Made by a program: the position numbers and the translations under genes. From the NCBI RefSeq assembly GCF_002285495.1, contig NZ_CP016786.1, positions 448,001 through 512,000 of the forward strand: 64,000 bases of DNA. The letters are read 5' to 3'. Positions 8,576 through 17,074 of the stretch are shown piece by piece. This DNA comes from Clostridium isatidis (GTDB lineage: Bacteria; Bacillota; Clostridia; Clostridiales; Clostridiaceae). The notes under the pieces were generated by a model, which ran no database searches, was not told where the DNA came from, and saw only the letters and a list, made by a program, of their open reading frames with translations. How positions within the stretch are numbered: position 1 is the stretch's first letter; every line of letters starts with the position of its first letter.

Positions 8576-8703
8576 TTTGGTATATATTGTTATAGAATAA
8601 TGTCGAAAAATATATTATTCTATTATATATGTTTAATTTTATTTTAAATTTTATTTGAATTTCAAAAGCCTTTGGAATTTATAAAAATGAGGGGAAGTAT
8701 GTT

Positions 8704-10413
8704 ATGTTTAATAAATTAAAAGTAAAAACTAGAATAATTCTTCAATCAGTAGTAACAATTTCTTTAATTATTTTTATTTTAGCTCAATCAGTTTCTTCAC
8801 TTTTAAAGGTCGATAAGTCATTAAATAATTTATATGAAAATAATTTAAAAGCAAAGGAGTATATTGAAGAATATAGAATTCAAAATCTTGATGTATCAAA
8901 TGGAATTTATTATATAATTTTAAATTCAGATGATAAACAAGCTCAATTAACTAGAGTAGAAGAAATAAGAGGTTTAATGAAAGCTGCTGATGAAAATTTT
9001 GAAAAATTAAAGAATGTACCATTAGATCAAAAGGCAACACAACTTTTATCAAATATTGAAAAAAATCTAGATGAATTTATAAAGGAAAGAGATGAAGTTA
9101 TTGATATAGCCTTAAAAGGAAATATGAAAGAAGCGTATAATTCTTATTATGCACTAAAAGATTTGTCTGAATCTTATCAACAAGCAATGAAAGAACTAAC
9201 AGCTTACATAAGTGAAGAGGCTAAAGAAAATAATGATGCTACTAATACTTATATAAACAATATAATAATAAATTTTGTAGTATTATCTGTTTTATCTATA
9301 TCTATTTCATTATTTATAAATATTAAACTTAGAAAATCAATTATGCTTCCCCTTATAGAAATTAAAAAATTTGCAAATAGAATGAAGAATTCAGATTTTT
9401 CTGAGGAGATAAAGATAAAATCAAAGGATGAATTCTTAGAAGTGGCAAATGCTATAAATGAAGGACAAAAAAGTATTGCAAATTTAATAGCTGCTGTTGT
9501 TAATTCATCAGAAAACTTGGCTTCTACAAGTGAGGAATTATCAGCTATAGTTGAAGAGGTTACCGCTCAAATAGAAGAAATAAATACCTCAACAGACATA
9601 ATAGTAGCTTCAACTGTACAAACAGGAGAAAGTGCTCAAGAAATCACGGCTTCAACAGAAGAAGTTGATGTTAGTATTCAAACTTTATCAGCTAATGCTT
9701 TAGAAGGAAGTGAAAAATCATATAAAATCAAAGAAGCTGCAACAGCTGTTAAAAAGCAAGGAGAAGTTTCTATTAAAAATACTAATTTAGTATATCAGGC
9801 TAGGGAAAATGGAATAATTTCTGCTTTAAATAAGGCTGAAGTAGTAAAAGAAATTAAGGTTATGGCTGAAATGATTTCGGCTATTGCAGAACAAACGAAT
9901 CTTTTAGCTTTAAATGCAGCAATAGAAGCAGCAAGAGCTGGGGAACAGGGTAAAGGCTTTGCTGTAGTAGCAGATGAAGTTAGGAAACTCGCTGAAGAAT
10001 CTTCTAAGGCGGTACTTAAGATACAAGAAACTACTAATGAAGTTATAAATGCCTTTGAAGAAGTTAAGGAAAATAGTAAATCAGTTTTAGAATTTATTTC
10101 CAATGATATTAAACCAGAATTTATAAGATTAATATCTGTTGGAGAATCTTATCTTAAAGATTCAGAATTTATGGCAAAGATGTCTGAAGGAATAGCAGCA
10201 ATGTCAGAAGAAATTGCAGCAACAATGCAAGAGGTTACTAAGTTAGTTGAAAGAATGATGAATAATGCTATTGCATCAAGTAATAGCTCTGAAACTATTA
10301 AAGGAGCTATTTCAGAAGCAACAATCGGTATAGAAGAAGTATCTAAATCAGCAATGGTACAAGCAGAAAAAGCAAATGAATTAAACAAAATGATTAAAAA
10401 CTTTAAAATTTAA
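8704..10413 (+). CDS. Methyl-accepting chemotaxis protein with four-helix-bundle sensor
   Basis: A 569-residue chemoreceptor that signals ligand or energy state to CheA/CheW and the flagellar motor. The N-terminal membrane helix (about 10-31) is followed by an all-helical extracellular domain (32-184) of the 4HB_MCP type, a second membrane helix (about 186-208), a HAMP segment (KSIMLPLIEIKKFANRMK...) and a long coiled-coil signalling domain. The hairpin tip is canonical: AEQTNLLALNAAIEAARAGE, then KGFAVVADEVRKLAEESS. It ends in MIKNFKI, like the second receptor at 61.5 kb, and has no CheR-tethering pentapeptide. ATG follows GAGGGGAAGT. It is monocistronic, with no che genes nearby. Confidence 0.94.
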   Translation: MFNKLKVKTRIILQSVVTISLIIFILAQSVSSLLKVDKSLNNLYENNLKAKEYIEEYRIQNLDVSNGIYYIILNSDDKQAQLTRVEEIRGLMKAADENFEKLKNVPLDQKATQLLSNIEKNLDEFIKERDEVIDIALKGNMKEAYNSYYALKDLSESYQQAMKELTAYISEEAKENNDATNTYINNIIINFVVLSVLSISISLFINIKLRKSIMLPLIEIKKFANRMKNSDFSEEIKIKSKDEFLEVANAINEGQKSIANLIAAVVNSSENLASTSEELSAIVEEVTAQIEEINTSTDIIVASTVQTGESAQEITASTEEVDVSIQTLSANALEGSEKSYKIKEAATAVKKQGEVSIKNTNLVYQARENGIISALNKAEVVKEIKVMAEMISAIAEQTNLLALNAAIEAARAGEQGKGFAVVADEVRKLAEESSKAVLKIQETTNEVINAFEEVKENSKSVLEFISNDIKPEFIRLISVGESYLKDSEFMAKMSEGIAAMSEEIAATMQEVTKLVERMMNNAIASSNSSETIKGAISEATIGIEEVSKSAMVQAEKANELNKMIKNFKI

Positions 10414-10429
10414 TATTAATTTCAAGTTA

Positions 10430-10493
10430 AAATAGCTAGCATGCAAGGAGTTTTTCTTAAACTATAAAGCATACTAGCTATTCTTAATTTTTT
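10430..10493 (+). terminator. Probable terminator after the chemoreceptor
   Basis: AATAGCTAGCATGC pairs imperfectly with GCATACTAGCTATT across a loop of about 23 nt, followed by CTTAATTTTTT. The long loop makes it weaker than the others in the window. Confidence 0.55.
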
Positions 10494-10509
10494 AGCATTA
10501 GTGCAGCTT

Positions 10510-10726
10510 TAATAAAGATTGCGAAGCAATCTTTATTAGTGTGCAGTGTACAGTTTACAGTGTACAGTTTAGGAAATAATTCAGCTTAAGCTGAATTATA
10601 ATATTTATAATCTCTAAAAGAGCTTATAGAAATATAATTTTAGAAACTACGCAGTAGTTTCTTCCTTAACTGTTAACTGCACCTTATAAACTGTAAACTA
10701 AAAGATTGCTTCGAAATCTTTATTTA
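10510..10726. repeat. Structured intergenic repeat, copy C (most complete)
   Basis: This copy shows the whole plan. It runs: a 5' hairpin (TAATAAAGATTGC, then GCAATCTTTATTA, about 10510-10539); the arm GTGTACAGTTTACAGTG (about 10545-10570); TTTAGGAAATAATTC, reading into the palindrome TTCAGCTTAAGCTGAA (about 10580-10596); the palindrome GAAACTACGCAGTAGTTTC (about 10645-10663); the inverted arm CTTAACTGTTAACTGCACC and TAAACTGTAAACT; and a degenerate 3' hairpin AAGATTGCTTCGAAATCTT. The nested symmetry is that of a MITE or other structured element with no coding capacity. It is preceded by the chemoreceptor terminator. Confidence 0.72.
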
Positions 10727-10744
10727 ACATGATTAAAATTAATT

Positions 10745-10992
10745 TTCTAATATCCCACTCCAAACTCCAAACTATCCCCCACTCCACACTGTTTTCACTC
10801 GAGCTCCACACTAATAACTACTAATTACTAACTCTCTCCAAACTCCACACTACTAACTCCTAACTGTCTCTCTCCACACTCCAAACTCCACACTTCTAAC
10901 TCCACACTCCACACTCCTAACTGTCTTTCACTCCACACTTCCCACTCCACACTTCTAACTCCTAACTAACTGTCTCCCCCTCTTAACTGAAA
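10745..10992. repeat. Degenerate CTCCAAACT/CTCCACACT short tandem repeat
   Basis: About 250 bp are made almost entirely of units such as CTCCAAACT, CTCCACACT, CTAACTCC and CTAACTGTCT in irregular order. Cytosine is very high and guanine nearly absent on this strand, in sharp contrast with the AT-rich surroundings. The same words recur at 19,898-20,055 and, inverted, at 17,957-18,030. There is no open frame, and unit spacing is not regular enough for a CRISPR array. Together with copy C of the other repeat it fills the gap of about 650 bp before the Sel1-repeat gene. Confidence 0.8.
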
Positions 10993-11061
10993 TAGGTTCT
11001 ATAAGTATTTTTCTACAAATAAAATATTAGTAAGAATTTAAAGTTAAATCTTGGGGGAAAA

Positions 11062-13584
11062 ATGAAAAATAGAAACTGCTTTGATTTTTTAAAGTTAGAA
11101 TTTAGGGATTTATATCATGCAATAACTAATTTACTCAAGGAGGATAAAATTGAACTAATACCTGAAAAAATATTCAAGATAATTAGTGAGATTGTAATTA
11201 TCATCCATTTAAAAAATAATCTATTTTATAATAGTGAAAATACATTAATTAAAAATATTGAGTATCTTTCAAGAAAAGAAATACTGCCTTATTCTCTTAT
11301 GAAATATTTAGTTAAATACATTGAAGATATTGAACTTATAAATATTTATTTAATTAATGAAAAAATAAATGAAGAAAACATAAGGATTAAGCTAAAAGAT
11401 CTAAAGGTTATATATGAAATGTCAGTATGGATGGCAATAAATTGTGGTGAAGAAAAATACAACTTATTTTATGATAAGCTTTCTCCAGAAGAAAAGAAGA
11501 TATTTAGTAAATATTTAAAAGAAGAATCTTATCAAATAGATAATCAGTATGAAATTGAAGAGTTAGAGGAGCTTAATAAGAGGGAGGAAGATGATGAACT
11601 TTTATATGATGAAGATTTATTGGCAGGAGAGCTTTATTATATAGGAAAAACAGTAGAGCAGGATTATTATAAGGCAAGGGAATATTTTAAAAAATCTGCC
11701 AATAAGGGTAACCAGTATGCTCAAAGCTATTTAGCTTTGTTTTATGAAAAGGGTTATGGGGGAGAAAAGGATATTGATAAAGCCCTATACTGGTATAAAA
11801 AATCTGCCCTTCAGGGTAACGCTTTTGCTCAATATTCTTTAGGATATATTTATTTTACAGGAATTGAAGTAGAAAAGAATTTAGAATTTTCTTTTAAATG
11901 GTATAAGGAAGCAGCAGAGAATGGATTTCCTCCAGCTCAATATGCTTTATCTTATTTATACAAAAATGGACATGGATGTGAAAAAAGTATTTTTAAAGCT
12001 TATTACTGGTTAGAAACATCTGCAGAAAATGATTTTGAAGATGCTTTTTATATTATAGGACAATCATATTTAGATGGAATGTATGTTGATAAAGATTATA
12101 AAAAAGCCTTTTTTTATTTATCAAAAGGGGCAGAAATAAATGATATTAATTGTTTAGAAGCTCTTGGAGACATGTATTTAGAAGGACTTGAAGTAGAAAA
12201 AGATAGAGAGCGAGCTTTATCTTATTATTTAAAAAGCTGCGAGGAAGGTAATATTAAGACCTATTTCAAAATAGGAAAGCTTTATGAGGAAGATAAAAAC
12301 TATGAAATGGCATTGTTATATTACTTAAAAGGACATAATAATGGAGACTTAAAAGCAACTCAAAGATTAGGAATTATGTATTATAATGGTGAAGGCGTAA
12401 AGAAGGATGATGATAAAGCTATAGAATATATGAAAAAGGCAATATTAGATAAAGATCCCCATTCCTTATATTTAATGGGAGTTATTTATTTAGAGAAAGA
12501 TAGGGATAGGGGGTTATATTATCTTAGAAGGGCCTATAAGAGAGGATCCCAATATGCAGCAGAAGTACTTGCAAGTGAATACTTTATTGATATTTTAAAT
12601 AAAAAGAAAATTGATGAAAAGGAATTAATAGAATATATAAATTATGCAGCAGATAAGGGGCTTGAGGATGCTGTTTATTATAAGGGACTTGCTTATATTT
12701 ATGGAATTGGAGTTGAAAAGGATGAAGAGGAGGCTTTTAAATTATTTATAGAGGCTGCAGAAAAGGGTTCTGAAAAGGCAATGCTCAAACTTGGAAGTTG
12801 TTATCTTCATGGAATTTATGTAAAACAAAATATAACTAATGCAATAAAATGGTATAAGAAGGCGGTAAAAGAAAATAACCTAGAAGCCTATTTAAATTTA
12901 ATAGATGTTTATGAAAAGGGAATTGGAATAGATAAAGATTATGATAGTGCTTTAAATCTTGCACTTGAATTAAGGCAAATAAATAAGGCAGAGGGAACTG
13001 AAAAATTAATTTATTATAATGTAAAAGGCATCGGAGTAGAAAAGTCTTATGAAAAAGCAGAGAAATATATAGAAGAGTTATTTTTAATTGATGAAGGGAA
13101 AACTTTTAATATTCTTGGAGAATTAGCTGAAGAAAATTTGTTAAACAAAAGTAAAGAAGATGTAATTAAGTATTACTTAGAGGCGATATCAAGAGGAAAT
13201 AATACTGCTTATGATAATTTAGTTTACTATTTATATAAGAATAAAATATATGATAAAGAATCACAAAATGAAATATGTTCTCAGAAGGATATAGATTATA
13301 AATATATAGAAGAAAAAATAAATGAATATAAAAACAAGTATAACTTTGTTGAAATGAAAAAAGTTACTTTTATAGAAGGAGTTAAAAATATTGAGGAAGG
13401 CAGATTAAATTCAGATAATGAAAAAGTAGAAACAGGTATAAAGGATATAATAAAAAGCATTCAGTTAGGTTTCTATGAAGGAATAAAGTATTTAGTAAGT
13501 TTTTATGAAGAGGAAGTAAAAACAAAAGATAACTTATTGAAGTTATATGAATATAAGAAGTATATGGAATTTTATGGAATTTAA
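11062..13584 (+). CDS. Large Sel1-repeat (SLR/TPR-like) protein
   Basis: An 840-residue protein dominated by Sel1-like repeats of about 36 residues. The unit (AxxYFKKSAxKGNxxAQxxLAxxYxxG) is seen clearly from about residue 195 to 640, for example ALYWYKKSALQGNAFAQYSLG and AIEYMKKAILDKDPHSLYLMG. The first 190 residues are helical and lack the repeat. Sel1 arrays form superhelical scaffolds for protein binding. There is no signal peptide or membrane segment, so a cytoplasmic adaptor is expected. ATG follows CTTGGGGGAAAA. It is monocistronic, with a repeat-filled upstream region and a downstream terminator. The partner is unknown. Confidence 0.88.
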   Translation: MKNRNCFDFLKLEFRDLYHAITNLLKEDKIELIPEKIFKIISEIVIIIHLKNNLFYNSENTLIKNIEYLSRKEILPYSLMKYLVKYIEDIELINIYLINEKINEENIRIKLKDLKVIYEMSVWMAINCGEEKYNLFYDKLSPEEKKIFSKYLKEESYQIDNQYEIEELEELNKREEDDELLYDEDLLAGELYYIGKTVEQDYYKAREYFKKSANKGNQYAQSYLALFYEKGYGGEKDIDKALYWYKKSALQGNAFAQYSLGYIYFTGIEVEKNLEFSFKWYKEAAENGFPPAQYALSYLYKNGHGCEKSIFKAYYWLETSAENDFEDAFYIIGQSYLDGMYVDKDYKKAFFYLSKGAEINDINCLEALGDMYLEGLEVEKDRERALSYYLKSCEEGNIKTYFKIGKLYEEDKNYEMALLYYLKGHNNGDLKATQRLGIMYYNGEGVKKDDDKAIEYMKKAILDKDPHSLYLMGVIYLEKDRDRGLYYLRRAYKRGSQYAAEVLASEYFIDILNKKKIDEKELIEYINYAADKGLEDAVYYKGLAYIYGIGVEKDEEEAFKLFIEAAEKGSEKAMLKLGSCYLHGIYVKQNITNAIKWYKKAVKENNLEAYLNLIDVYEKGIGIDKDYDSALNLALELRQINKAEGTEKLIYYNVKGIGVEKSYEKAEKYIEELFLIDEGKTFNILGELAEENLLNKSKEDVIKYYLEAISRGNNTAYDNLVYYLYKNKIYDKESQNEICSQKDIDYKYIEEKINEYKNKYNFVEMKKVTFIEGVKNIEEGRLNSDNEKVETGIKDIIKSIQLGFYEGIKYLVSFYEEEVKTKDNLLKLYEYKKYMEFYGI

Positions 13585-13596
13585 CTAACTAATTAA

Positions 13597-13638
13597 AAAT
13601 CTCTAGTATAAAGAATTTATGCTAGAGAATTTTTTTGA
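13597..13638 (+). terminator. Intrinsic terminator after the Sel1-repeat gene
   Basis: CTCTAGTATAAA pairs with TTTATGCTAGAG (one wobble) and is followed by AATTTTTTT. Confidence 0.85.
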
Positions 13639-13772
13639 TTTCAAATAAAATATTATTTCAAAAAAAATATAAAAAAATGAAATAAAACAATTCGAAGCGG
13701 AATATAAATTATAATAGGTATTTCTTAAAGATGAATTTAATTAAATGACAAAATAGCATGGAGGTTTTAGTC

Positions 13773-14090
13773 ATGATAGAAAACATGGAAATAATCATAT
13801 TTGAAATAATCAGTCAAGCTGGAATGGCAAAGGGATTAGCTTATAAGGCTTTAGAGGAAGCAGAAAAGAGTGATTTTAAAAAAGCTGATCAATTATTAAA
13901 GGAAGCAGATTCCTATTTGACTGAAGCGCATAAAATACAAACTGATATAATTCAGGCTGAAGCTAGTGGTGAAAGGACAGAGCTTTCTTTATTATTTGTA
14001 CATGCTCAAGACCATATTATGACGGCTATAGAAGCAAGAACCTTAATAGAGCACATGATAAGAATGTATAAAAAGATGGCAGAAAAATAA
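13773..14090 (+). CDS. PTS lactose/cellobiose-family IIA component
   Basis: A 105-residue all-helical EIIA of the lactose/N,N'-diacetylchitobiose family. It takes phosphate from HPr and passes it to IIB. The phospho-acceptor is the His of VHAQDHIMTA (H77), with the conserved Asp (D80) that binds the trimer metal. I start at ATG 13773 because an in-frame ATG at 13758 lies upstream of, and includes, the GGAGGT ribosome binding site. It heads the operon IIA-IIB-IIC-DUF871. Upstream, TTTCAAATAAAATATTATTTCAAA (13640-13663, partly symmetric) resembles the operator seen before murQ. Substrate is not readable from IIA. Confidence 0.92.
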   Translation: MIENMEIIIFEIISQAGMAKGLAYKALEEAEKSDFKKADQLLKEADSYLTEAHKIQTDIIQAEASGERTELSLLFVHAQDHIMTAIEARTLIEHMIRMYKKMAEK

Positions 14091-14103
14091 GGAGGTATTT
14101 TTT

Positions 14104-14415
14104 ATGAAAGTATTATTTGTTTGTTCACAGGGTATGTCTAGTGCCATAGCAGTTAATGCCCTTAAGAAGGAGGCAGAAAAGAAAGGAATATCAATTGAAG
14201 TAAAGGCAGTAAGTACACAAGAATTTGAAGAAGAAGTAAAGAAGGGCTATGATGTGGCAATGGTTGCACCTCAGGTAAGACATCGTTTCGATTACTTAAA
14301 GGAATATGCTGATACAGAAAATGTTCCTTGTGCATTAATTCAGCCTCAATCCTATAGTCCATTAGGAGGAGCAAAGCTACTAAAGCAAGTTACAGATTTA
14401 ATTAATAAGTCTTAA
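14104..14415 (+). CDS. PTS lactose/cellobiose-family IIB component
   Basis: A 103-residue EIIB with the P-loop-like start MKVLFVCSQGMSSA. Cys7 is the phospho-acceptor that hands phosphate to the incoming sugar at IIC. Later, DVAMVAPQVRHRFDYLK matches the conserved IIB-cel segment. It lies 13 bp after IIA with an AAGGAGGT ribosome binding site and about 50 bp before IIC. Together the three form a complete split lactose/cellobiose-class permease. Confidence 0.94.
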   Translation: MKVLFVCSQGMSSAIAVNALKKEAEKKGISIEVKAVSTQEFEEEVKKGYDVAMVAPQVRHRFDYLKEYADTENVPCALIQPQSYSPLGGAKLLKQVTDLINKS

Positions 14416-14464
14416 ACTTGTAAAATTACAAGTTAAAATATTTTATATTAAGGGGGGATTTCCT

Positions 14465-15739
14465 GTGAATAAGTTTGCGGAATTTTTAGACCAAAAATTA
14501 TCAACTCCAATGGCTAAGATGGCAGAACAACGCCATTTACGTGCTGTTAGAGACGGAATTATAGCTACTTTGCCGCTTATTATTGTTGGATCATTATTCA
14601 TCTTAATTGGTATTCCGCCACTGCCAGATGAATGGGCTATTACTCAATTTTTAAAGGCAAATAACAGTGTTTCAATGTTGCCTTATCGTGTGACAATGTA
14701 TATTATGACTCTTTATGCCTGCTGGGGAATAGGATATAGTTTAGCTAAATCCTATAAGCTGGATGGAGTTACTGGAGGAACTCTTTCAGCAATGGCCTTC
14801 CTTTTAACCATAGTTCCACAAGCAATCGACGGAGTAGGTTTTGTACTCCCTATGGCAAACCTTGGCGGAGGTGGAATGTTTGTAGGTATTGTAATGTCCA
14901 TCTTTGCTGTTGAAGTATTAAGATTTACAACGGTTAAGAATTTTAGAATTAGAATGCCTGAACAAGTTCCACCATCAGTAGCAAGGTCCTTTGAAGCTTT
15001 AACACCAACAGCAATTATAGTGCTTATTGTAGGTAGTTTAACTTATTTTGCTAAGTTTGACTGGCACTCATTTATAGGTAAAATTGTTAGCCCATTATTA
15101 TCAGCAGCTGATACTTTGCCAAGTGTTTGGCTATTAATAATATTGATTACTTTCTTCTGGTCCTTTGGTATTCATGGAGTATCAATTGTTGGATCAGTTG
15201 CCAGACCATTATGGTTACAATTATTAGATCAAAATACAGCTGCAGCAGCTTCAGGAGTTGCATCAACTGAATTACCTGCAATAGCAGCAGAACCTTTCTT
15301 CCAATGGTTTATATGGATAGGGGGATCAGGATGTACTATAGGTTTAGTAATAGTATTAGCTTTATTTGCTAAGTCCAGCTATGGTAAGCAATTAGGAAGG
15401 GCAGCCTTAGTACCAGGTATATTTAATATTAATGAACCAATTATATTTGGTGCACCTATAGTTTTAAACCCAACTTTAATAATTCCATTTATTTTATCAC
15501 CATTAGTTACAGGAACTATTGCCTGGATAGCTACAAGTTTAGGCCTAGTTGGCAGAGTTACAGTAACGGCACCTTGGACCTTGCCAGGACCTATAGGAGC
15601 ATATTTAGCGACTGGTGGAGATTGGAGAGCAGCAGTATTAAATATAATCTGCATAATTGTTTCAATAGTCATTTATTATCCATTTGCTATGATATATGAT
15701 AAGAAACTATTGATAGAAGAAAAAGGGGAAATTATTTAA
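14465..15739 (+). CDS. PTS lactose/cellobiose-family IIC membrane permease
   Basis: A 424-residue EIIC with about ten membrane helices. It binds and translocates a beta-disaccharide or its relatives. Family marks are the N-terminal RHLRAVRDGIIATLPLIIVG, the loop FFWSFGIHGVSIVGS, and GIFNINEPIIFGAPIVLNP, which contains the conserved NEP sugar-binding segment. Start is GTG 14465 after AGGGGGGATTTCCT. A terminator-like hairpin follows at 15761 before the DUF871 gene, so downstream expression may be reduced. The DUF871 neighbour suggests a disaccharide cleaved as a 6-phosphate, possibly a cell-wall sugar, rather than cellobiose; this is inference. Confidence 0.93.
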   Translation: MNKFAEFLDQKLSTPMAKMAEQRHLRAVRDGIIATLPLIIVGSLFILIGIPPLPDEWAITQFLKANNSVSMLPYRVTMYIMTLYACWGIGYSLAKSYKLDGVTGGTLSAMAFLLTIVPQAIDGVGFVLPMANLGGGGMFVGIVMSIFAVEVLRFTTVKNFRIRMPEQVPPSVARSFEALTPTAIIVLIVGSLTYFAKFDWHSFIGKIVSPLLSAADTLPSVWLLIILITFFWSFGIHGVSIVGSVARPLWLQLLDQNTAAAASGVASTELPAIAAEPFFQWFIWIGGSGCTIGLVIVLALFAKSSYGKQLGRAALVPGIFNINEPIIFGAPIVLNPTLIIPFILSPLVTGTIAWIATSLGLVGRVTVTAPWTLPGPIGAYLATGGDWRAAVLNIICIIVSIVIYYPFAMIYDKKLLIEEKGEII

Positions 15740-15760
15740 ATATATAAAATTAAAGAAATA

Positions 15761-15793
15761 ATATAGGGGCTGTCTTTAAGCCCCTATATTTAT
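15761..15793 (+). terminator. Intra-operon terminator or attenuating hairpin
   Basis: ATATAGGGGC pairs with GCCCCTATAT (10 bp) around a TGTCTTTAA loop, followed by a weak TTTAT. It sits between the PTS IIC gene and the DUF871 gene and may lower, rather than stop, read-through. Confidence 0.65.
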
Positions 15794-15849
15794 GTGGTAA
15801 TATAAGAAAAGAATAATAAATAATTAAAAAATAAAGAAGAGGTGTAATT

Positions 15850-16944
15850 ATGGGAAAACTAGGAATATCAATATATCCAGAAAAGAGCAGTGAAGAAAGA
15901 ATATTAAATTATATAGATAGTGCAAGCAAATATGGCTTTAGTAGAATTTTTTCTTGTCTACTTTCTGTAAAGGATACCAAAGAAAATATAAAGAGGGATT
16001 TCAAAAAAATAAATGACTATGCAAAATCAAAGGGCTTTGAAATTATTTTAGATGTAAGTCCTAAAGTATTTAGTGATTTAGGCATAAGTTATAATGACTT
16101 AAGTTTCTTTAAAGAAGTAGGGGCAGACGGCTTAAGATTAGATGTAGGATTTACAGGTTCAGAAGAAGCCTTAATGACCTATAATGATCAAGGTCTTAAA
16201 ATTGAAATTAATATGAGTAATAATACTCATTACATAGATACTATAATGGATTTTATGCCAAATAAGGATAATTTAATAGCTTGTCATAATTTTTATCCTC
16301 ATAGATACAGCGGCTTAAATTTTAATCATTTTATGGAATGTACAAAAAATTTTACTAAGTATGGCTTAAGAACTGCAGCCTTTATTACAAGCCAAAATAA
16401 GGATACTTTTGGACCATGGCCTGTAACAGATGGACTTCCAACTTTAGAATTACATCGTAATTTACCAATAGAAGTACAGGCAAAACATTTTATAGCCCTA
16501 GGAAATATTAACGATATAATAATATCTAATTGTTATCCTACTGAAGAGGAACTAAGAAAATTAGGGTCAATGAGAAAAGATATGGTAACCTTTGATATTG
16601 AAATTGTAGAAGGAACTCCTGAAGTTGAAAGAAAAATACTGCTTGAAGAAAAACATTATAATAGGGGAGATGTTTCAGATAACATGATAAGATCAACCCA
16701 AAGCCGTGTTAAATATAGCGGTTATGAATTCAAACTATTTAATGCACCAGAAATAATAAGAAAAGGTGATGTTATAATAGAAAGCAGCGAATATGGACAT
16801 TATGCAGGGGAAGTGCAAATAGCTTTAAGGGATATGAAAAACAGTGGAAAATCTAATGTTGTGGCTCGTATTAAGGAAGAAGAAATATTTATCTTAGATT
16901 ATATTAAGCCATGGCAAAAATTTAATTTTAATTCAATAAAATAA
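15850..16944 (+). CDS. DUF871 / MupG-like 6-phospho-glycosidase (copy 1)
   Basis: A 364-residue DUF871 protein: an N-terminal TIM-barrel-like domain (LGISIYPEKSSEERIL, GADGLRLDVGF, ACHNFYPHRYSG) and a smaller C-terminal beta domain (IIESSEYGHYAGEVQIALRDM). The characterised member, MupG of Staphylococcus aureus, cleaves MurNAc-6P-GlcNAc inside the cell after PTS uptake. Conserved pieces shared with the second copy at 37,849 include HNFYPR/H, DGLPTLE.HR and YGRY/HYAGELQ/VQI. This copy follows a lactose/cellobiose-class PTS instead of murP and lacks a murQ neighbour, so its disaccharide 6-phosphate is probably different. ATG follows AGAAGAGGTGTAATT. Confidence 0.85.
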   Translation: MGKLGISIYPEKSSEERILNYIDSASKYGFSRIFSCLLSVKDTKENIKRDFKKINDYAKSKGFEIILDVSPKVFSDLGISYNDLSFFKEVGADGLRLDVGFTGSEEALMTYNDQGLKIEINMSNNTHYIDTIMDFMPNKDNLIACHNFYPHRYSGLNFNHFMECTKNFTKYGLRTAAFITSQNKDTFGPWPVTDGLPTLELHRNLPIEVQAKHFIALGNINDIIISNCYPTEEELRKLGSMRKDMVTFDIEIVEGTPEVERKILLEEKHYNRGDVSDNMIRSTQSRVKYSGYEFKLFNAPEIIRKGDVIIESSEYGHYAGEVQIALRDMKNSGKSNVVARIKEEEIFILDYIKPWQKFNFNSIK

Positions 16945-17074
16945 GATAGTTACTATATTTTCTAAGGCTAGTATATTATTCATCAATTAGAAGGAAGCCC
17001 ATATTGGGCTTATCCCCTATCTGTGTTAATATAAACTCCAACAGATGATTAATATCTGAGGAGGAAATAAACAT

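Noticed and set aside
10745..10992. CRISPR array
   Set aside because: Units are 7-10 bp, irregular and contiguous; there are no spacers of constant length and no cas genes.
13758..13772. Upstream ATG for the PTS IIA gene
   Set aside because: The GGAGGT ribosome binding site would fall inside the coding sequence; ATG 13,773 is correctly spaced. The same logic was applied at 21,567, 41,724, 48,517 and 49,401.
16994..17060. Riboswitch or attenuator before the CAP gene
   Set aside because: Only a 7-bp AAGCCCA/TGGGCTT hairpin without T-tract or conserved RNA motifs is visible.
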